Assembly (NCBI GenBank): GCA_949825045.1 | Contig: OX463829.1 | Location: 28,893,715 to 28,957,714, forward strand | DNA from: Argyresthia goedartella | Lineage: Eukaryota > Arthropoda > Insecta > Lepidoptera > Argyresthiidae | DNA length: 64,000 nt | Reading direction: 5' to 3' | Part shown: positions 1 to 10,744 of the stretch, in pieces | How the letters are laid out: the number at the start of each line of letters is the position of its first letter | Position numbering within the stretch: position 1 is the first letter of the stretch | The notes under the pieces: generated by a model | Told to the model about the DNA's origin: nothing | The model's database searches: none | What the model saw: only the letters and a program-made list of their open reading frames with translations | Position numbers and translations under genes: made by a program

Positions 1-1
1 G

Positions 2-571
2 TCGCCCCATGTTTGTGAGGTCAGCAGACGAGTCTTTGCGTCATTTCACTCCCTACGGAGATTGCAGCACTTCCTGCCGCAGCAGACTAAAATTACCCTT
101 GCCCAGTCCCTCCTACTACCTTTAATCGACTATGCGGATGTTTGCTGGATCGGTGCGAACGAAGAACAACTGAACAAACTCGAACGACTTCAAAACCTCG
201 GGATTCGGTTTGTCTTCGGGCTGCGCAAGTATGACCATGTCTCACATTATCGCAAGGAGTTGGGGTGGCTTCCGATCCGATTTCGTCGTGATATGCACGT
301 TCTCTCCTATCTGTTCAACATTTTGCGAAATCCCCGCTACCCCTCATATCTTCGAGAACGTTTCGAGTTTATTTCCTCCAGGCATAGCAACCGGAGATCC
401 CACACGATGTCTCTTCTTTCTACTCCTCGGCATAACAATGCCGCTTACAAACACTCGTTTAGGTTAACGGCGATCCGACTGTGGAACGCACTTCCCTGCG
501 CTATTAGAGATAGTCCCTCAATTTTCACTTTTAAGACAAGATTGAAAGAGCATTTCCTTTCTCTTTCGTGA
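2..571 (+). pseudogene. LINE-C reverse transcriptase, C-terminal end (runs off the window)
   Basis: The frame is open from base 2 to a TGA at 569-571, so the gene enters from the left and a start near 62 would be artificial. The protein shows the layout found after the catalytic domain of Jockey/CR1-type ORF2: LLLPLIDYADVCW, then LERLQNLGIRFVFG, and a C-terminal block WNALPCAIRDSPSIFTFK followed by RLKEHF. Such ORFs copy their own RNA into DNA at the target site. Only about 190 residues are visible and the catalytic YADD lies outside the window. Two minus-strand copies near 43.5 and 48 kb carry the same C-terminal block. No stop interrupts the visible part, so I cannot tell whether the full copy is intact. 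The clade is inferred. Confidence 0.8.
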
Positions 572-900
572 TAGGTACTTTTATATATGTATATATAAGT
601 AGTATATGTTTGATATATATTTTATTTTTTGCTTTTGTATTTTATTTAGTGTAAATCATTTACTATATCATTTATTTTATTTTCATTCATTCATTTTTTT
701 ATTATATCATTTATTATGTTTTAGTTGTAAACAATTAGATGTGTACAGTTTTATTGCGCACTAGGACTCTCCTGTTGCACAATTTTTCCTGTCCTGCCTA
801 GGTTTGCTGGTAGAAATCTCTCTTTAGAGATAAGCTCGCCTTTGCTCATAAAATGTTTTGTTACCTTACTATTAAGATTTCTGTGCAATAAAGAATAAAG
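572..900 (+). mobile_element. LINE-C 3' UTR and tail
   Basis: An AT-rich trailer follows the stop codon. It contains AGAGATAAGCTCGCCTTTG (about 825-843) and ends in a double AATAAAG motif near 887-900. The same trailer recurs at 19.4 kb and, inverted, at 43.3 and 47.8 kb, which marks it as the 3' end of a repeat family and not a host transcript. Confidence 0.7.
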
Positions 901-1388
901 AATGGACTTTTTAAATTACCGGATATCTGTTATATTTAATACTTAAAAATATTTTTCGCAATGCATTATTATTCAACTAAATGAACAAGCGCTCGGAGAC
1001 GAATTCGGTTTCCTATATGAAACTTACACGCAAAAATAGGTTAAAAAAAGGGAAAATTTTTGGTTGTTTTATTTTATTTTTAATGTTATTATTACAGGAG
1101 TTTAGTAATATTTTCTATAATTTTCTCGGTCTCTGAGCTCGGGCTGCCCCGCGGGGCTCTGCGCGGGAGCATTCGTCAGTCTGCTTCGACGCGATGCGAC
1201 GGGTATTTGTTTTCTTTGCTAATTCTCAATGCCATTGGCCCTTGTTCAGGGCTGAACGTGTAAGTTTCATATAGGAAACTGATTTCGTCTCCGAGCGCTT
1301 GTTCATTTAGTTGAATAATAATGCATTGCGAAAAATATTTTTTAGGATTAAATATAACAGATATCCGGTAATTGTCCATTCTTATCTC
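889..1388. mobile_element. Fold-back element with arms of about 125 bp
   Basis: Bases 901-1030 are repeated in inverted orientation at 1256-1380 with a few mismatches and small indels. The arms share CGCTCGGAGACGAA, GCAATGCATTATTATTCAA and ACCGGATATCTGTTATA. A 225-bp spacer lies between them; its right part (about 1130-1250) is GC-rich. The outer ends read near ATAAAGAATGGAC and GTCCATTCTTAT. The left end abuts the LINE-C tail, so it probably inserted there. I see no clear target duplication. The short minus-strand frame across the right arm is not credible as a gene. Confidence 0.75.
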
Positions 1389-2006
1389 TAATATACCTTT
1401 TATAACATATATTTATCCTACATTTTTATGTTGTCTAGTTTAGCCTAGAATTGAAGCTAAAGATGCATTTCGGGCCATATTTAATCCCTTAAGCTGCCGC
1501 TGTGACGCTCACTAAACGCTCTATAAATAAAGGGGGGGGGGGGGGATTAGTGCTAGTGAACGACAAGCTTCGATAAATCTGACGCAGATTAAGTCATGTT
1601 GATACGCTTTTTGCTTGTCTTTGCCAATCTGTGACTTGATTGGAAATCGGTTGATATAATTAAATTGATGGGCATGCCATCAATAAACAAATTAAATGAG
1701 AACATAGATAAAACATTGTAAATTTTTGTGACAGACAGATAGATAATAGCAGTCTTTCAACTTTTCCTATTGATTAGCAAGAAGCCATCTATCTGGATAC
1801 TTTCTAGAAATATGATGGCGTCTGCGTCTATAAACCAGTAATTCATGTACTTGCGATAGTTGCTAGCTAGTGAAACATGTAATGGAGAGGTGTAACATTT
1901 TTTATTTTATTTTTAAATTATTATATTTTGTTTTGTTTTTTGCAAAATGAACAGACTTCTCATTGAACAGGTTTCTCGTAAAAAGAAGTCGGTAATACAA
2001 AAAACG
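1389..2006. other. No gene recognised; G14 run
   Basis: AT-rich sequence. A run of 14 G at 1532-1545 is the only notable feature. A short match (AGATAATAGCAGT) recurs near 24.49 kb. Confidence 0.5.
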
Positions 2007-2216
2007 ACCTCTGTGGCGTGGCGGTCGAGGCTGTGCTTCCAAACCGAGAGGTCCTGGGTTCGAATCCCGGCTGAGGAGGGAGAAAAATTAAATGTCCCCA
2101 GGTCTTGGATGTTTACATGTTTGTGACGTCGCTGTTTCTGGTTCCCACGACACAGGGTATCCAAGTGTGGGGCCAGAAGCAATGTAAGTATGTACAGGCA
2201 TGCAAATGTTAAAATA
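2007..2216 (+). mobile_element. SINE1, near full length
   Basis: The head is tRNA-like, from GACCTCTGTGGCGTGGCGGT to a perfect Pol III B box GGTTCGAATCC (about 2059-2069). A linker is followed by a tail module with GGTCTTGGATGTTTA, GACGTCGCTGTTTCTGGTT, CACGACACAGGGTATCC and GTGGGGCCAGAAGCAATG. Ten more full or partial SINE1 copies occur in this window. SINEs of this type are transcribed by Pol III and depend on a partner LINE for movement. Confidence 0.85.
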
Positions 2217-2319
2217 TAAAAATGTTAACAACAAGTGTAGCTTTTTTCTGTTCAAACAACAGTAGGTATATTGAATAGATCAAACGTTTTTTTTAGAGGA
2301 ACTGAACACAGCTTCTTTC

Positions 2320-3110
2320 CAATTAGCCAGAGAAAACCATTTAGAGATAACTGTGTTCTTAACCCATCTAAAAATATAAATGGATTACTGAAATGACATT
2401 CAGTTTCCCTCTGTAGCTTAATTTGTTTATCTTTTGTAGAATTCCCTTCGCCGTTAAGTTGGCTGTCCTGTAAAACTGTCAAATGTCAATAGTTTTCCCG
2501 TCTGTCAATAACTCAGTTGTCAGTCAGAACGTAAACAAATATTGATGTTATAGTTTTACAATGCACGCTCGTGCCATTTTTTCGCACTAGGGCTTTTTTG
2601 TTATGGTTCTGCCACGTGTCAACAGATGTCGCTTCATGCAGTGTCGGTTTTTACCATGTTTTTACCAACATAGCGTGCGTCATGCCGTCGCGTCGGTAAA
2701 AGCGTGACCGTAGATGGCGGACCAAAAAGTTTCGCTCATTTTGTGGATTAGTTTTCGTTCCTAAACTGAATCGGCATAAGACGATGTGGTAACCCCTCTG
2801 TGCTAAAGATACGTGAAACTGTAAAACAATGTGATTATTCCATCATTTTAAAGTGATGAGTTATTTTTGATCGCATTGTGCACAATTTTCTGGAATGTTG
2901 TTATTGGCGTGAATATTCAATAGTGTAGTGCTATTGATTTTTTCGTTCAGAAACTATCAGCCTCAATTATCCGTTTTTTATATAAAGTGACGTCACGAAG
3001 GGTTTTGTTCTAAACATTATTCAAGAAAGTAATTTGAAATTTATTACTCGATATACTTATACAAATTTGTTTCTCAAAACAGGTTAAAATTTCATACAAT
3101 AAAAACAAAA
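2320..3110 (+). repeat. Repeat X, interrupted copy
   Basis: Two blocks match 15.5-16.17 kb: about 2340-2560 (CGTTAAGTTGGCTGTCCTGT, GTAAACAAATATTGATGTTA) and about 2945-3105 (GTGACGTCACGAAGGG, GGTTAAAATTTCATACAAT). The stretch 2560-2940 is extra relative to the other copy and is probably an insertion; it contains a MITE-F end. I see no coding capacity and the class of repeat X is unknown. Bases 3061-3106 show the unoccupied state of a site that MITE-A entered at 15.88 kb. Confidence 0.65.
2755..2803 (-). mobile_element. MITE-F terminal fragment
   Basis: The inverted terminus GGGGTTACCACATCGTCTTA followed by TGCCGATTCAG matches the left end of MITE-F at 20.46 and 39.45 kb. Confidence 0.6.
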
Positions 3111-3278
3111 CCTGATTCGCACACGAAGGATACCATACGAACGTACAAGAAAACTTATCAACAAAAAAAAAATGTACTCTCTAAGTTTCGATATTAGTTC
3201 CTTCTACTGATTGCGGATCCGCTGACAAACCAATTGCGCCAGCGCCGATAATAAGAGCCGCCGTGAAATTTGCGTATA

Positions 3279-3757
3279 TGTCGCAGTTAGTTGGTTAAAT
3301 CAGACACTTAACTCTAGACCGTTAATTCAATGCCGGCGTTTAACCAAATCACTAAAATTCCGTCAGACAAGTGAGTAAACGAATCGTTCAACGAGTTGTC
3401 TAAACGTTCCTAGGCAAAAAGACATTTTTTTTTTTTTATGTGTACTTAAGTTTATATTTTAAGTAATTTTTGTTGTTCTTACATGTTCAATCTAACATGA
3501 AGGATAAAGGGGGCTTCGCTTAGCACCCCCTTTACCCTTCACCTAAGCTACCGCAATGTTTTGCCCTGTTAAAAGCTGTGCAAATCAGCTGTTGCCGTGA
3601 CGCCATCTTGTTTTCCAACACGCTGGCTTTTGGTAAGACAAACGATTTCGACGATTTAATGCAAAATGCTAGTGACTTGGATAAACGTCCGTATTTAATT
3701 AACGGTCTAGAGAGTTAGTTGAGTGTCTGCTTTAACCTACCAACTGCGACATATATA
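3279..3757 (+). mobile_element. MITE-B copy 1 (carries the shared core)
   Basis: Terminal inverted repeats of about 85 bp begin near TATATGTCGCAGTTAGTTGG on the left and are mirrored by CAACTGCGACATATA on the right; both contain a GGTTAAANCAGACAC block. The shared core occupies about 3440-3572, including GAAGGATAAAGGGGG and CCCCCTTTACCCTTC, but its loop is shorter than in other copies. An inner arm ends in GACGCCATCTTGTTTTCCAA. It encodes no protein, so it would depend on a transposase made elsewhere. The target duplication is unclear. Confidence 0.8.
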
Positions 3758-3829
3758 ATATCATCACGGGTCTTGTATAGGTGATTAAAACCCGCAGATC
3801 TTGTTTGGGAACACCCTTTACTTTACAAA

Positions 3830-4042
3830 ATCTCGTGTAATTCCTTATTTGTTGATGTAATGGCAACAGAAATACACATTTAGTGAAAATTTCAACTCTC
3901 TACCTAGTACGGTTCTTTAGATACAGCCCCCCAACGGACAGATACGGACAGACGGGCGGACGGACAGCGGAGGCTTAATAATAATAAGTGAACCCCTGTC
4001 TGAGGGTGTCCGGTACCCTTCGGGTAGGGAACCCTATCAAAA
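3830..4042 (+). mobile_element. R3 repeat, 3' part
   Basis: Matches the distal half of R3: GGCAACAGAAATACA, GAAAATTTCAACTCTCTA, a GACGGACAG-rich run and a degraded terminus near GGGTAGGGAACCCTATCA. The 5' half with the conserved head is missing. Confidence 0.7.
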
Positions 4043-4504
4043 TTCTTACACTGACAGACAGACATACTCTAACTCATGCTTTTTTGGCCAGTACCTTGAT
4101 ACTTGGACCTTAATATATAACGCCGTTTACCAAAGTTCGATAGGTATTTTAAAAGTAACTGAAGTTTCTCATTTCGGCTCGCCTTCCGGAGCACGAGACC
4201 TTTCCCGTGGAAGAGATTGTTGGAAAAGTTGCATATTAAGGACTTCATGGGTATTCCAGATCTACAAGGAACAAATGTCCTCGTCCGACCTTCAGCCCTG
4301 GTGCACGTGTCCCGCTGGTGAAGTCAAACAAACAAACAAACAAACAAACAAACAAAGAACAGACTTGGATGCTTAATGAAGCCATATGATTCATTTATTA
4401 ATTCAACTCGGAAATGAACTCTAGAACTCGTATTTTACTATGGTAAAATGTCGCGGGGCATGCTTCGGGACACTGGGTGATATTGTACATTGAGGCATAA
4501 TAAA
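4043..4504. other. No gene recognised; (CAAA)n run
   Basis: About eight CAAA units occur at 4326-4356, possibly the degenerate tail of a retroelement. The rest is unassigned. Confidence 0.5.
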
Positions 4505-4743
4505 GGGAAATTTTAAACTGCACATCAATAATACTGATTTGAACAGCAAGTATACTGATTTTTACAGCAAATATCAGGGCAAAATTCTGCGGTAGCCTAG
4601 GTGAAGGGTAAAGGGCGAGGGAATCGAAATCAACAAAAAATACAAGGTTGAACAACAAAAAATACTTAAAACATTAAAAGTGTTTTTGCTGATCCTTTTT
4701 GCTGTGAAAATCAGTATTTTTGATGTGCGATTAAAAACTAGCT
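4505..4743 (-). mobile_element. MITE-A copy 1, degraded
   Basis: Ends are GGGAAATTTTAAACTGCACA and TGTGCGATTAAAAACTAGC with inner CATCAA(T/A)AATACTGATTTG arms. The shared core lies inverted at about 4578-4680, with its hairpin eroded. No convincing 9-bp target duplication is left. Confidence 0.75.
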
Positions 4744-5495
4744 TAAAAAAAATACGAAAATTTGAAAAAATGACATTGCCTTACAATTTCTTGGTGCTAT
4801 CTTCTCTGACGGGCGTATTTCCGAAGCACTGGTAGAGTTCATGGATTTTCCTTTTCCTGCGCGAGATTCAGCCATGAATCACCGCTTGAAAGGAAAATTT
4901 TCGTTTTCTAACTCAAACCATAATCAGTTACTCATTAGTTAGTTTTATTATTAATTTTTCTCCAAGAATTAAGTGTGACTTGTAAAAGTGTATTATTTTT
5001 GCCTTACAATAAATGATTCGGTTTTCTGCAACGTCGTCGTGCAGAGTTTGTTTGTTTAACTTCACCCGCGGGACACGTGCGCAGGGCAGTTACTGTTCAC
5101 GAGAAGATTTTCCCGAAACATTTTTCTGGACACCGGGCAACGGTGCAGCGACATGTTCGGGGCATTTTGTACCTCGCGCTAATATTGCGACATCATTTTT
5201 GATCGCGTGTCTTTAGAAGTTTGATTTTTACAGCCTTTAACAGCTGATTCTCTGCCAACCCTCATACAAACTTGTGAATCTATCCGAATGCAGTTGTTGG
5301 ACGGGGCCGTCCAAGAGGATCGGAGGGAGAGGAGATGCAAAGACCAAACTGGAAACTACTAGGGAAGATTCTAAGTCTACTCAGAATGATGAAGCAAGAG
5401 ATGTATCCTCATGGGTATGAAAATCCTGTGCCTGGCCATCAACATTTTGAGAAGAAGGGTGCGAGAAAATTGTATAAATTTTACACGTAAAGATT
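4744..5495. other. No gene recognised
   Basis: Unassigned sequence. The small plus-strand frame at 5013-5216 has no family resemblance, no repeat copy and no visible promoter context, so I do not call it. Confidence 0.45.
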
Positions 5496-5560
5496 GATGT
5501 CGCTGTTTCTAGTTACCATGACTCGGGGTATACTAGTGTGGGTTAGAAGCAATATGTAAA
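5496..5560 (+). mobile_element. SINE1 3' fragment
   Basis: Only the tail module survives (GATGTCGCTGTTTCTAGTTA, ACTAGTGTGGG, AGAAGCAATATG). It directly precedes an R3 copy. Confidence 0.65.
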
Positions 5561-5568
5561 AAAAAAAA

Positions 5569-5978
5569 AGGTCAAGTGCGAGTCTAACTCGTGCACGAAG
5601 AGTTCCGTACCACCGTACGATGGTAGGGATGGTGTGGAGTGAATAGTTTGGATTTTACATAGGAAAATATGGTTTACAAAGTTTGGAACGGCTACTTTCA
5701 CACTCCATGTACGTCACCAGGTGCATTCATAAGTTTGTATGTGGTATTGAAAGAATTATTGCATGGGAGCCCCCTTAAATATTTATTTTATAACGTTTTT
5801 TAGTATATGTTGTTACAGCGGCAACAGAAATACATCAACTATGAAAATTTCATCTGTCTAACTATCACGGTTCATTACATACAGCCTGGTGACAGACGGA
5901 CGGACAGACAGACGGACAGACAGCGGAGATTTAGCAATAGGGCTCCGTTTGGATCCCTTCCGGTACGGAACCCTATAA
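5569..5978 (+). mobile_element. R3 repeat, near complete
   Basis: Runs from GGTCAAGTGCGAGTCTAA through AGAGTTCCGTACCACC to GGTACGGAACCCTATAAAA. R3 is about 410 bp and has GGTTCCGTACC near one end with its inverse near the other, a run of GACG/GACA repeats before the distal end, and no coding capacity. It is the most frequent repeat here, and motifs like these are widespread in lepidopteran genomes. The transposition class is not decided by this sequence. Confidence 0.8.
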
Positions 5979-6771
5979 AAGACTAACAAATGTAATCATT
6001 TGATTATCTTTTATAAAGCGACACTCCTTTTCCCATATGGACTGGCAGAGGCACAATTGTACACACGTCTAGCCAGTTATTCAATGCTCCATTAGTCTCA
6101 CATACCAGCTAGTCACGCTTTGATCTCTGGCGTGACTAGCTGGATCTTTGGCGTCTATCACCGTTTACATTTTTATCACCTTCCAGTACAACACTAGTCG
6201 AACACACAATCTTATCTGCCTCGGCTGTATCAGCTTGGTACAATATTTGCGTATCACATGCCAACGCACCTATTTGTATTACGAATAGTTTTGACGTGAC
6301 GCCTACGCAGTCAACGCTTCTGAGAGCTTTCGAGGCTTTCGAAGAACCTGGCGCATGTGTTTATTCAGATAAAACCGAAGAATAGCCTAGTGATGGCCTA
6401 ATTGTTCTCACGATCAAAACAATCTCAACAGTTACTTCGTATTCTTCTCCTTTGGGTACCTACACCTTATCGATGCATCAAGTGTTTGTAAATTAAGATT
6501 CCCAAGCCTGATACTGTTCACACTACTAAAACTCTCGTCCCTTCCCTCTTTTTCTTGTGCCTTCTTCACTATCCCTGCCTATTCCTGCAACCATGACTAC
6601 CATCTGATTTGAGAAAGCTAATATTCTTCAAACCTCATCTTTTGCTCTTTCATCAGATATACAGGTCTTATATCATCAACATCATCAACATCAAATATAC
6701 AAACAAGCCTATCGTCAGAGATACCATCTTCGAACACTTCAATTTCAATTCCTTAACTCCCGCCTATGCAA
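5979..6771. other. No gene recognised
   Basis: AT-rich single-copy-looking sequence. A local near-repeat of TGACTAGCTGG/CCAGCTAGTCACGC lies at about 6106-6144. Nothing else is supported. Confidence 0.4.
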
Positions 6772-7685
6772 ATGTAAAGGAGCATTCACACCGCGCGTCT
6801 CCCAGGCGTGACGCCGAAGCCGCGTCACGCCGCCCGTGACGTCACGCATGGCCGCCGCGCGTAACCGTTCCGTTGGGCGGCCCGCTGCCTTCCATTTCGC
6901 GTGTTTCATTTATTCAGAGCGGTCCATTTCAGTTTTTTGTGTTCTTGATTTTCGCGTTCTTGATTTTCGCTTTTCAACGTCTGCTGAATCTTAATTTGTA
7001 TTATCTTGCCATTTATTTCTGTGTGTGCTTTGTTGTTTTGCGTTGTATTATCGGTAGGTATTCTAATTAATTTCCGTGAGACTGGCACTCTAGAAGGCGC
7101 AAGTTAACGGGTTATTTACGTGTTAACTATCTATTTATTTGGTATTCTTATATCAATAGAATCTTAAAGATGTCACAGCCATTTACTGGTTTTTGATTTA
7201 GATTCGTCTAATAACATACAACAACAAATGCAGATAACAGTCATTATATCCGGTGGATTTCTAATCTGTAGATGTTATATTTTTTTTATCTGTAAGGCAT
7301 AAAACAAAATCTTCTGTTAAACTAAATTTTCGACTTCGTTAATTACTATCATTGCACCTGCGGAAGATTTAATGCGTCAGTAGTTTTACACACTTAATTA
7401 TACGTTATCATCTAATCCCAATTTGCAATTAAAACTCTTGTTAATTATTCACTTGGTAATTAGCTTACCGTAACAAATTACTTTGCTGTTTTAGTATCGC
7501 ACACTGCATGATACCTAATGTAATAGAGTATGCACGAGTAGTAATTTTATTATTTCACCGTGACGATGAAGACGCGTCTTATCAAACTTTTAAATCTTTC
7601 TCAGTTCAGTATTTTTAATTAATATATTAAAAATATATATTATAGCATGAAAGAGAGACCGTAGATTTCTCTTTATTTCTTTGTA

Positions 7686-8145
7686 GGGTTCCGTACCCGA
7701 AGGGTGCCAAACGGGACCATATTACTAAGCCTCTGCTGTCGGTTCGTCCTTCCGTCGTTAGTGGGCTGAATCTCATGAACCGTAATAGGAGTTGAAATTT
7801 TCACAGAATTTGTATTTCTAATGCCGCTTCTGCAACAAATGAATTACACGAGATTTCATAAATTAAACGGCGTCCCCATACAAGAGACATGTTTTAACAC
7901 CCTCCTCGATATAACAGACCATAAGATGTTTCAAATATGGTCGAAGATTTCGCGGCTTATGACATAGTTGTGGCTGCGCAATTGGTTTGATATCGGTTTT
8001 GTATTCTTAGGGTTCTGGGTCCGAATCCACGTTCGGACTTAATATTATTATCTTTACTTTTGTTTTATTACTTTTAGTGGTTAAGTTTTCTTGTACGATG
8101 ATAAGGAACCCTTCGTGTGCGGGTCCGACCCGCTCTTCTTCGATT
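7686..8145 (-). mobile_element. R3 repeat, diverged copy
   Basis: Bounded by AGGGTTCCGTACCCGAAGGG on the left and AAGGAACCCTTCGTGTGCGG on the right, with TTGAAATTTTCACAGAATTT inside. The middle (7900-8090) does not match other copies and may be a further insertion. Confidence 0.65.
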
Positions 8146-8555
8146 TTTTATTTCCTTCTGAGATATCCATGAATGTCAACTCCGTTTAACAAATTTATTT
8201 CAATATTTCGATCCCTGAAATGACAAGAGCAAAATGGAGCTCTGACGTCCGACGTCTGACTAAATTTTGGCGCAAATTCTTTCAACCCTCCGAGAAAAGG
8301 CGAGATACTATGTTCCTTTGTTCCACAAGAGCATTTAATCAATAAAATCCATTGTCTTGTAAACTTCCGCCGCATCTTCACTCACCAGTCCGTCTAGCGA
8401 CGTTCGTCATAGAAAGCGTGCCAGCGGCGTGTGTCCGTACCGCTTGGCTCGTCGAGCGTGCCGCGTTTCGCCACTGACCGACAGCGGCGGCGGCGGTGGC
8501 GGAGACGGCGGCGGTGGAGCCGGCAGCCGTCGGGCGTGACGCGCGGTATCATTCT

Positions 8556-8900
8556 CAGCCCACTTCAGCCCTGCTGGACATAGGTCTTTTCTCTATAGCT
8601 ACATCTGAAGAAGGAGAAAGGGGCCTCGAGTCCACGGTATTACTTTTATGAAATTAATATATTTTTGGGACGCGCGGAGTCATGCTCAGCCCATTTCGAC
8701 CCACTGCTGGGCATAGGCCTCTCATATCTAGCGCCAATCCTCACGGCCTTATGCCAGCTACTGCCAGCATCAAGCGAGATTCCGACATGATATCGAGGGA
8801 CTGGTCAGCCCGCTGGCCGTCTCGCTCCCCTGACTGCTTTGGTCTACCGTCTGTCATCCCGTCTACCCATGTCTCTCTCTGCGTCTTCTGCATTAGTCTG
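8556..8900. mobile_element. Two fragments of a CTGGGCATAGGCCT-type repeat
   Basis: CAGCCCACTTCAGCC with CTGCTGGACATAGGTCT (8558-8588) and CAGCCCATTTCGACCCACTG with CTGGGCATAGGCCTCT (about 8694-8727) are related. The second runs on to about 8900, and a third relative is at 52.96 kb. This motif is frequent in lepidopteran genomes. The long plus-strand frame at 8682-9188 runs across the second fragment and unrelated DNA and is not a gene. Confidence 0.5.
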
Positions 8901-8977
8901 TCGTCGAATTTGTCGCCGCTGCGGCGGCGGTGGCGGTGGCGGTCGAGCGTGACGCGTGGTGTGAATACACCCTTATT

Positions 8978-10218
8978 TACCCCGCTACTTCCAAGATTTT
9001 GCCGGATTGTGATAATTTATTTTCGGCGTTTTCTTTATTTAGAAGGCTGTTTAGACAATATATGGAGATATATAGTGGTGATTTCTACATCACTAGGATA
9101 TCCTATACTCTATATGCCGAAACAAGTAAATAGAGCGTTGTCTCTGTTACACAATTCCATACAAAAGACAAGGTCAAATAATCGCTAGTCGGCGTCAACC
9201 AAAATGGTTAGAAGTAAAGGCGCATTCATGATGTGCCTCCGTTTTGTACTCTCAACTATAAAAAAAAAATTTGAGTAACTAGACGCAGTTATGAGGTGAA
9301 TTACTAAAATAGAAATACTTAATGTGCAAATAAAAAATACCTGATGTCATATTAACCTTCGTTTAGCATTTTTTTCTAAATTCATTTAATACATCCATAC
9401 CTAATACATATTTACATATGATCACGCTTCATATAGGCAGATATTAAAGTAGACACTTTAATTTTTGGTAAGATACTTAATCTTTGTTCCACTAAATTAC
9501 ACTTATTGCAGATGACCTAACTTCAGTGGTCCAACATTTTTTTGGTAAAATCGTCGAATTGTATTCATCATCATCTATGTTTCGTCGTTTTTGTAGATGA
9601 TTACAAATTATTATTATTATTTTTCACCTTAACAATTCTATATATTGACATCCAATGAACACCCATCGATGATGCAACAGCTCTGATTGGAAGGCAAATT
9701 TGTTGAATTTCTCATAAATTTTGATACATTTCCAAATCATGGTCTTTTCAGTTAAGGAAAAACCTTGTTGGCGTTCTTTCCACAGCATCATTTCCGCGTA
9801 TTCCCTCACGCGCAAGCCAAGCAAGCCAATGCATCAGGTATGAACTCTATCACAAAGCCGGGTTACAGGGAAAATAATCAATCACAAAGTCTAATAAAAC
9901 AAGCCGGGTCACAGGGAAAAGTTATCAATTGCACTAAGACAAGATAGTAAAGCACGTCTGAACAGTACGAGTCGCACGAACAAACTAAAAATAACTCGCA
10001 GTGTGAACACGGTCTTAGCGTCCTGGCTCTACCAATCAGAGGCCAGTGCATTTCTTTCCCATTAACTTGTTTCGGCAATTCGAGTATAGTATTAAATAGT
10101 CCATTTTGCGTGACAGGGGGCTAGCCTATTGCCGCAGCTATGGATATATGATGGTCTCCTAACGATTTCAATTATAATGTGTATGTATAAACTAATAGCT
10201 ATTCCTCTGATTCTATAT
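8978..10218. other. No gene recognised
   Basis: AT-rich. The only structure seen is a loose inverted repeat, TATGCCGAAACAAGTAAAT (9114-9132) against ATTAACTTGTTTCGGCAATT (10061-10080). Small frames here are unsupported. Confidence 0.4.
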
Positions 10219-10455
10219 ACGACCCGAATGGCCGAGTCGGCAGTGACTGCCTACGAAGCCAAGGGTCCCGGGTTCGAGTCCCGGTGGGGGCAAATATTTA
10301 TTTGATGAGAACGGATGTTTGTACCCTAGTCATGGTTGTTTATGTATCTAAGTATAATATTTATCTTTATAAGTATATGCATCTTTGTCTAGTACCCAAG
10401 ATACAGGGAATCCTAGATTGTGGCTAGATCTATGTGTCAATAGTGTCCAAGGTAC
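10219..10455 (+). mobile_element. SINE2, full length
   Basis: The tRNA-like head has a perfect A box TGGCCGAGTCGG and a perfect B box GGTTCGAGTCC, spaced as in a type 2 Pol III promoter. The body has GATGAGAACGGATGTTTGTA and the 3' end has AAGATACAGGGAATCCTAG and GTGTCCAAGGTA. Five other copies occur in the window. The head keeps the promoter boxes but is not a working tRNA gene, because the sequence continues into the SINE body. Confidence 0.9.
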
Positions 10456-10610
10456 AAAAAAAAAACTTACGATCGATGTTCGAGAAATCTGCTTCACAAC
10501 GCTTTTGCATGATATCGAATAACGATTTCCGAGAATTCCCATACTCTTACTTGAAAATTCACCCTAACAGTACATCTCACATAAAGTGTGCATTCTCATT
10601 CGCATTCGCC

Positions 10611-10735
10611 GCGGGTTCCACTCAGCACGCGATTCACTCGGGCAGGTCTGACTGGTCGTGTTCGTCCTTCGAGCGGACGCGGCGAGCATACTTAGAGGGG
10701 GTGCCGCAGGGCTGGATTTTAGGACCTAGGTTTAT
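10611..10735 (+). pseudogene. LINE reverse transcriptase scrap (GVPQG motif)
   Basis: The plus-strand frame reads RRAYLEGVPQGWILGPRF, matching the GVPQGSxLGP motif of Jockey/R1-type reverse transcriptases, followed at once by AATAAAC-rich sequence and a stop. Only about 25-40 residues are recognisable, so the clade cannot be named. Confidence 0.6.
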
Positions 10736-10744
10736 AAAAAAATA

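Larger units (their letters stand above)
6772..8977. mobile_element. Possible GC-rich element with short inverted ends, containing later insertions
   Basis: The left end GTAAAGGAGCATTCACACCG (6774-6793) is mirrored by CGTGGTGTGAATACACCCTT (8953-8972). Both ends lead into CpG-rich stretches (6780-6900; 8400-8545 and 8905-8960, with CGG runs). An R3 copy and a pair of CTGGGCATAGGCCT-type fragments lie between them. It may be one element of about 2.2 kb or two related halves brought together. No intact coding region is visible. Confidence 0.4.

Noticed and set aside
8682..9188. 168-codon plus-strand gene
   Set aside because: The first part lies over an interspersed CTGGGCATAGGCCT repeat, the middle over CGG-rich DNA, and the end over AT-rich flank; no domain spans them.
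9100..10085. A 1-kb element bounded by GCCGAAACAAGT inverse motifs
   Set aside because: The arms match for only about 20-25 bases with mismatches, no duplication is visible, and no second copy supports the boundaries.
10219..10295. tRNA genes at each SINE2 and SINE1 head
   Set aside because: The A and B boxes are excellent, but each head continues into the same SINE body and the copies are interspersed, with no clean tRNA end. They are tRNA-derived SINEs.
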